From NCBI GenBank assembly GCA_036946405.1, contig JAQIJC010000001.1, positions 243,501 through 307,500 of the forward strand: 64,000 bases of DNA, read 5' to 3'. Below, in pieces: positions 61,618 through 64,000 of this stretch. The notes under the pieces are model-generated. The model was not told the origin of the DNA and ran no database searches. It was given only the letters and a program-made list of their open reading frames with translations. The position numbers and the translations under genes were made by a program. This DNA is from Sphingomonas phyllosphaerae. GTDB taxonomy: Bacteria > Pseudomonadota > Alphaproteobacteria > Sphingomonadales > Sphingomonadaceae. The stretch's first letter is position 1, and the number at the start of each line of letters is the position of its first letter.

Positions 61618-62199
61618 ATGACGAGGCTGGCGATTTTGCTGTCGGCGCTGGCGCTTTCGACAAGTTGCGCCGGTCGTGGCGGCGATCTGCCATTGCAATC
61701 CGCGTCCGCATTGGGGCGCGAGCGGGCAGCGCCGGTCGATGATACCTATCGCCTGGGCGTCGGTGACCAGATCGCGATCGCGGTCTTTGGCGAGCCCGAT
61801 CTCACCCGTACCTATGCGATCAATCTCGACGGCACGATCGAGGTGCCGCTGGCGGGCACGATCAAGGCACAGGGGATGACGATCGGCGCGATCAGCGCGC
61901 TGATCCGCGACCGGCTGGCCGACGGGTTCCTCCGCACTCCCAGCGTGACCGGCGCGATCGTCACCTATCGCCCCTTCTATATCCTCGGCGAGGTCAACAA
62001 GCCCGGGCAATATCCTTATCAGACCGGCCTGACGCTCGACGGTGCGGTCGCGCTGGCGGGCGGCCATACCTATCGCGCGCAGAAGAGATACGTCTTCATC
62101 CGCGCGGAAACCGGCGATGGCGAGGTCAGGGTGGAAGCGACGCCCGGGTTGGCCGTGCGCCCGGGTGACACGATCCGCTTCGCCGAGCGCTTCTTCTGA
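61618..62199 (+). CDS. Second Wza/GumB-type polysaccharide export protein
   Basis: This 193-residue protein has a signal ending in a lipobox-like ALSTSCAGRGG (Cys17). The poly_export domain has YRLGVGDQIAIAVFGEPDLT and LDGTIEVPLAGTIKAQGMT, and a SLBB-like part follows (FYILGEVNKPGQYPYQTGLT; VALAGGHTYRA). It forms the outer-membrane/periplasmic channel of the second EPS system. AGGGAA precedes ATG 61618. It differs clearly from the exporter at 32643. The order exporter, barrel, co-polymerase matches sphingan loci. Confidence 0.92.
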   Translation: MTRLAILLSALALSTSCAGRGGDLPLQSASALGRERAAPVDDTYRLGVGDQIAIAVFGEPDLTRTYAINLDGTIEVPLAGTIKAQGMTIGAISALIRDRLADGFLRTPSVTGAIVTYRPFYILGEVNKPGQYPYQTGLTLDGAVALAGGHTYRAQKRYVFIRAETGDGEVRVEATPGLAVRPGDTIRFAERFF

Positions 62200-62207
62200 C
62201 AGCGGCG

Positions 62208-63542
62208 GTGGCCTGCGTGTCGCCTGCTTCCGATCGTCGCCGGCGCCGGTCGCACACCGGCGTGGTACGGCTGCTGGCCGTGGCCTCGACGTTCGTCACG
62301 CTCGCGCCTGCCGCCCCGGCGCAGACCGCCCGCTCGGTGCTCGACACCGGCATCGCGTTCGACCTGCCGCTGACCGACCGGGTCACGGTGCTGCAACGCC
62401 CGCATCCGGAACGCGACGTCGCGGGCGTTCGTGCCGGCGGGTTCATCGTCTTCCCGGCCGTCGATCTGGCTGCGAACGCCACCAGCAACGTCTTCGGTGC
62501 AACCGACTCAGCGCTGTCCGACGGTTTTGCGACGCTCGCGCCGCGGCTCGATGCGCGCAGCGACTGGTCCCGCCATCAACTGCTCGGCCATGTGCGCGGC
62601 ACGCTGCGGCGCTATCTCGCCTATCCGATCAAGGACGAGGACGGCTACGATGTCGGTGTCGAGAGCCGGCTCGACATCGCCGGCTCTTCGACCGTGCGCG
62701 CGGCGGTGAATGCCGATCGGCTCTACATCAGCCAATTGTCGGGCGACTTCCCGCGCTTCGCCGCCGCCTCTGTCCCGCTTGACCGCCAGGTCGCGTCGCT
62801 GCGCGGCAGCTATGCGGTCAACCGCGTACAGCTGGTCGGCGACGTCAACGTCACGCGACTGAACTATAGTGATACGCGCGCGCGCGACGGCACGCGGATC
62901 GATCAGGATTATCTCGATCGCACCGCGACCCGGCTGACCGCGCGCGCCGATTATGGGGTGTCGCAGGTCACCTCGCTGTTCGTGCAAGGCGTCTACACGC
63001 TTCACGACTACAAGGTGGCGCGGGTCGATTTCGACCGCAGCGGAGACGAGCTGCGCGTGATCGGCGGCGCGGCGTTCGATCTCACGCCGCTGGTCCGGAC
63101 GCGGCTGGGCCTCGGCTGGCTCACGCGGCATTACCGCACCGCCGGGACCACCAACCTCACCGGGCTCGCGATCGACGCGCAGGTCGACTATCTCGCCACC
63201 GCGCTGACCACGATCAGCCTGGCGGCGCGCCGCGACGTCCGTGATGCGGTGGTCACCGGGTCGCCGGGCTATGTCGCGCTGCGACTGGCGGCCGAGGTCG
63301 ACCACGAACTGCTGCGCAACCTGATCCTGATCGCGCGCGCCGATGTCGAGCACGACGATTTCGCGCGCATCGACCGTGGCGACACGCTGCTCCATGCCGG
63401 CGCGAGCGCGCTGTACACGCTCAACCGCTCGGTGGTGCTGACGCCCTCGCTCGACATTTCCGATCGCGCCAGCCGTGGTGCGCAGATCGGGCAACGCTTC
63501 CGCGAGGTCCGCGCCGGGCTGAGCATGACGTTGCGGCGCTAG
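62208..63542 (+). CDS. Second outer-membrane beta-barrel protein
   Basis: This 444-residue protein has a signal region (VVRLLAVASTFVTLAPAAPA then QTA) and many alternating amphipathic strands (STVRAAVNADRLYISQLSG; TSLFVQGVYTLHDYKVARVD; TRLGLGWLTRHYRTAGTTN), ending in VRAGLSMTLRR. It resembles the BBP2-type barrel and the GelF/SpsF-like proteins of sphingan clusters. The GTG start at 62208 is eight bases after the exporter stop. Its part in export is inferred from operon position. Confidence 0.8.
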   Translation: MACVSPASDRRRRRSHTGVVRLLAVASTFVTLAPAAPAQTARSVLDTGIAFDLPLTDRVTVLQRPHPERDVAGVRAGGFIVFPAVDLAANATSNVFGATDSALSDGFATLAPRLDARSDWSRHQLLGHVRGTLRRYLAYPIKDEDGYDVGVESRLDIAGSSTVRAAVNADRLYISQLSGDFPRFAAASVPLDRQVASLRGSYAVNRVQLVGDVNVTRLNYSDTRARDGTRIDQDYLDRTATRLTARADYGVSQVTSLFVQGVYTLHDYKVARVDFDRSGDELRVIGGAAFDLTPLVRTRLGLGWLTRHYRTAGTTNLTGLAIDAQVDYLATALTTISLAARRDVRDAVVTGSPGYVALRLAAEVDHELLRNLILIARADVEHDDFARIDRGDTLLHAGASALYTLNRSVVLTPSLDISDRASRGAQIGQRFREVRAGLSMTLRR

Positions 63543-63571
63543 GCGGCGGCAAGGGCACACGAAAGGGGAAG

Positions 63572-64000
63572 ATGATGGCGGATGTGACCAACGTGCGGAT
63601 CGACGAGCGCCAGGATCTGGCGGGGCTCTTCTCGCGCCTGAAGCGTCACCTGCCGGTCCTGGTCGCGTGCATCGTCGGGATGGTGGTGGTCGCGGCCGGG
63701 ATCGGCAAGATCCTGCCCCGCCGCTACACCGCCGTCGCCCAGCTCGAATATACGCCACAGGGCGCGGTCGCCGGTGCACCGCAGCCGCAACTGTCGGATC
63801 TGGCCCGCGACGCGAAGATCGACGCCGAGGTGCAGACGATGAAGTCGCTGGCGGTCGCCACCCGCGTCGTCGACCAGCTCAAGCTCGACCGCGACCCCGA
63901 ACTGCAGGCCGCCGCCAGGTCGCTGGTGACCGATGCCGCCACGGGCAAGCAGGCGATCGCAGGCGCGTTGCTCACCAATCTCAATGCCGCGCGCATCGGC
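63572..64000 (+). CDS. Wzz/Wzc-type chain-length regulator (3' truncated by window edge)
   Basis: The frame opens at ATG 63572 (or 63575) after GAAAGGGGAAG and stays open for 143 codons to the window end. It has a cytoplasmic start (DERQDLAGLFSRLKRHLPVL), TM1 (VLVACIVGMVVVAAGIGKIL) and the Wzz domain opening RRYTAVAQLEYTPQG, then DAEVQTMKSLAVATRVVDQL. It is GumC/ExoP/SpsC-like. Whether it carries a fused tyrosine-kinase domain cannot be seen. It is the third gene of the second export operon. Confidence 0.88.
   Translation, partial: MMADVTNVRIDERQDLAGLFSRLKRHLPVLVACIVGMVVVAAGIGKILPRRYTAVAQLEYTPQGAVAGAPQPQLSDLARDAKIDAEVQTMKSLAVATRVVDQLKLDRDPELQAAARSLVTDAATGKQAIAGALLTNLNAARIG

Overview
The window reads as a chromosomal segment of an alphaproteobacterium of the Sphingomonadaceae (Sphingomonas-like). 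The grounds are very high GC with long antisense shadow ORFs, a C4-pathway 5-aminolevulinate synthase, a PEPxxWA-CTERM protein together with an exosortase V (XrtV) sorting set, sphingan/xanthan-like exopolysaccharide (EPS) gene order, and several families of short palindromic repeats of the kind common in sphingomonads. No rRNA, tRNA, CRISPR array, insertion sequence or prophage was recognised.

Layout. 1-4.9 kb: 3'-truncated alginate-export-type porin, divergent from a DctB/DctD-like two-component pair, followed by an M48 metalloprotease. 5.2-12 kb: housekeeping genes hemA, murI, plsY, dprA and topA. 12.3-16 kb: a two-gene unit of a GT4/helical-barrel fusion and a GH130 protein. 16-19.9 kb: queF, then an overlapping sseA-metC-mscS run. 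20-27 kb (minus strand): folA, ribF, ileS, lspA and a DUF3035 lipoprotein, with a phosphatase and a GT14-like gene upstream; ileS carries an in-frame palindromic insertion.

27.3-48.4 kb is a first EPS/protein-sorting locus. It holds a PEPxxWA-CTERM secreted protein, a small membrane protein, a GT26 transferase, a polyprenyl-phosphate sugar transferase, a TPR lipoprotein, a Wza-like exporter, an outer-membrane beta-barrel, a split chain-length regulator/tyrosine kinase, a DUF5694 protein, an EpsD-type PPIase, the XrtV accessory protein, EpsI, XrtV, an acyltransferase, UDP-glucuronate decarboxylase and five glycosyltransferases.

48.5-64 kb is a second surface-polysaccharide region. Two DUF1996 paralogues bracket a PilZ protein, a second initiating sugar transferase, an HlyD-hairpin-like protein and an adjacent DUF1800-DUF1501 pair. 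A Wzx-type flippase, UDP-glucuronate 4-epimerase, a GT2, a second Wza, a second beta-barrel and a Wzz/Wzc protein cut by the window end follow.

Together the two EPS regions supply initiating transferases, nucleotide-sugar enzymes (UDP-xylose and UDP-galacturonate branches), assembly glycosyltransferases, a flippase and two export/co-polymerase sets. No Wzy polymerase was recognised in the window. The DUF1996/DUF1800/DUF1501 group embedded in the second EPS region is the best candidate for an undescribed secreted system.
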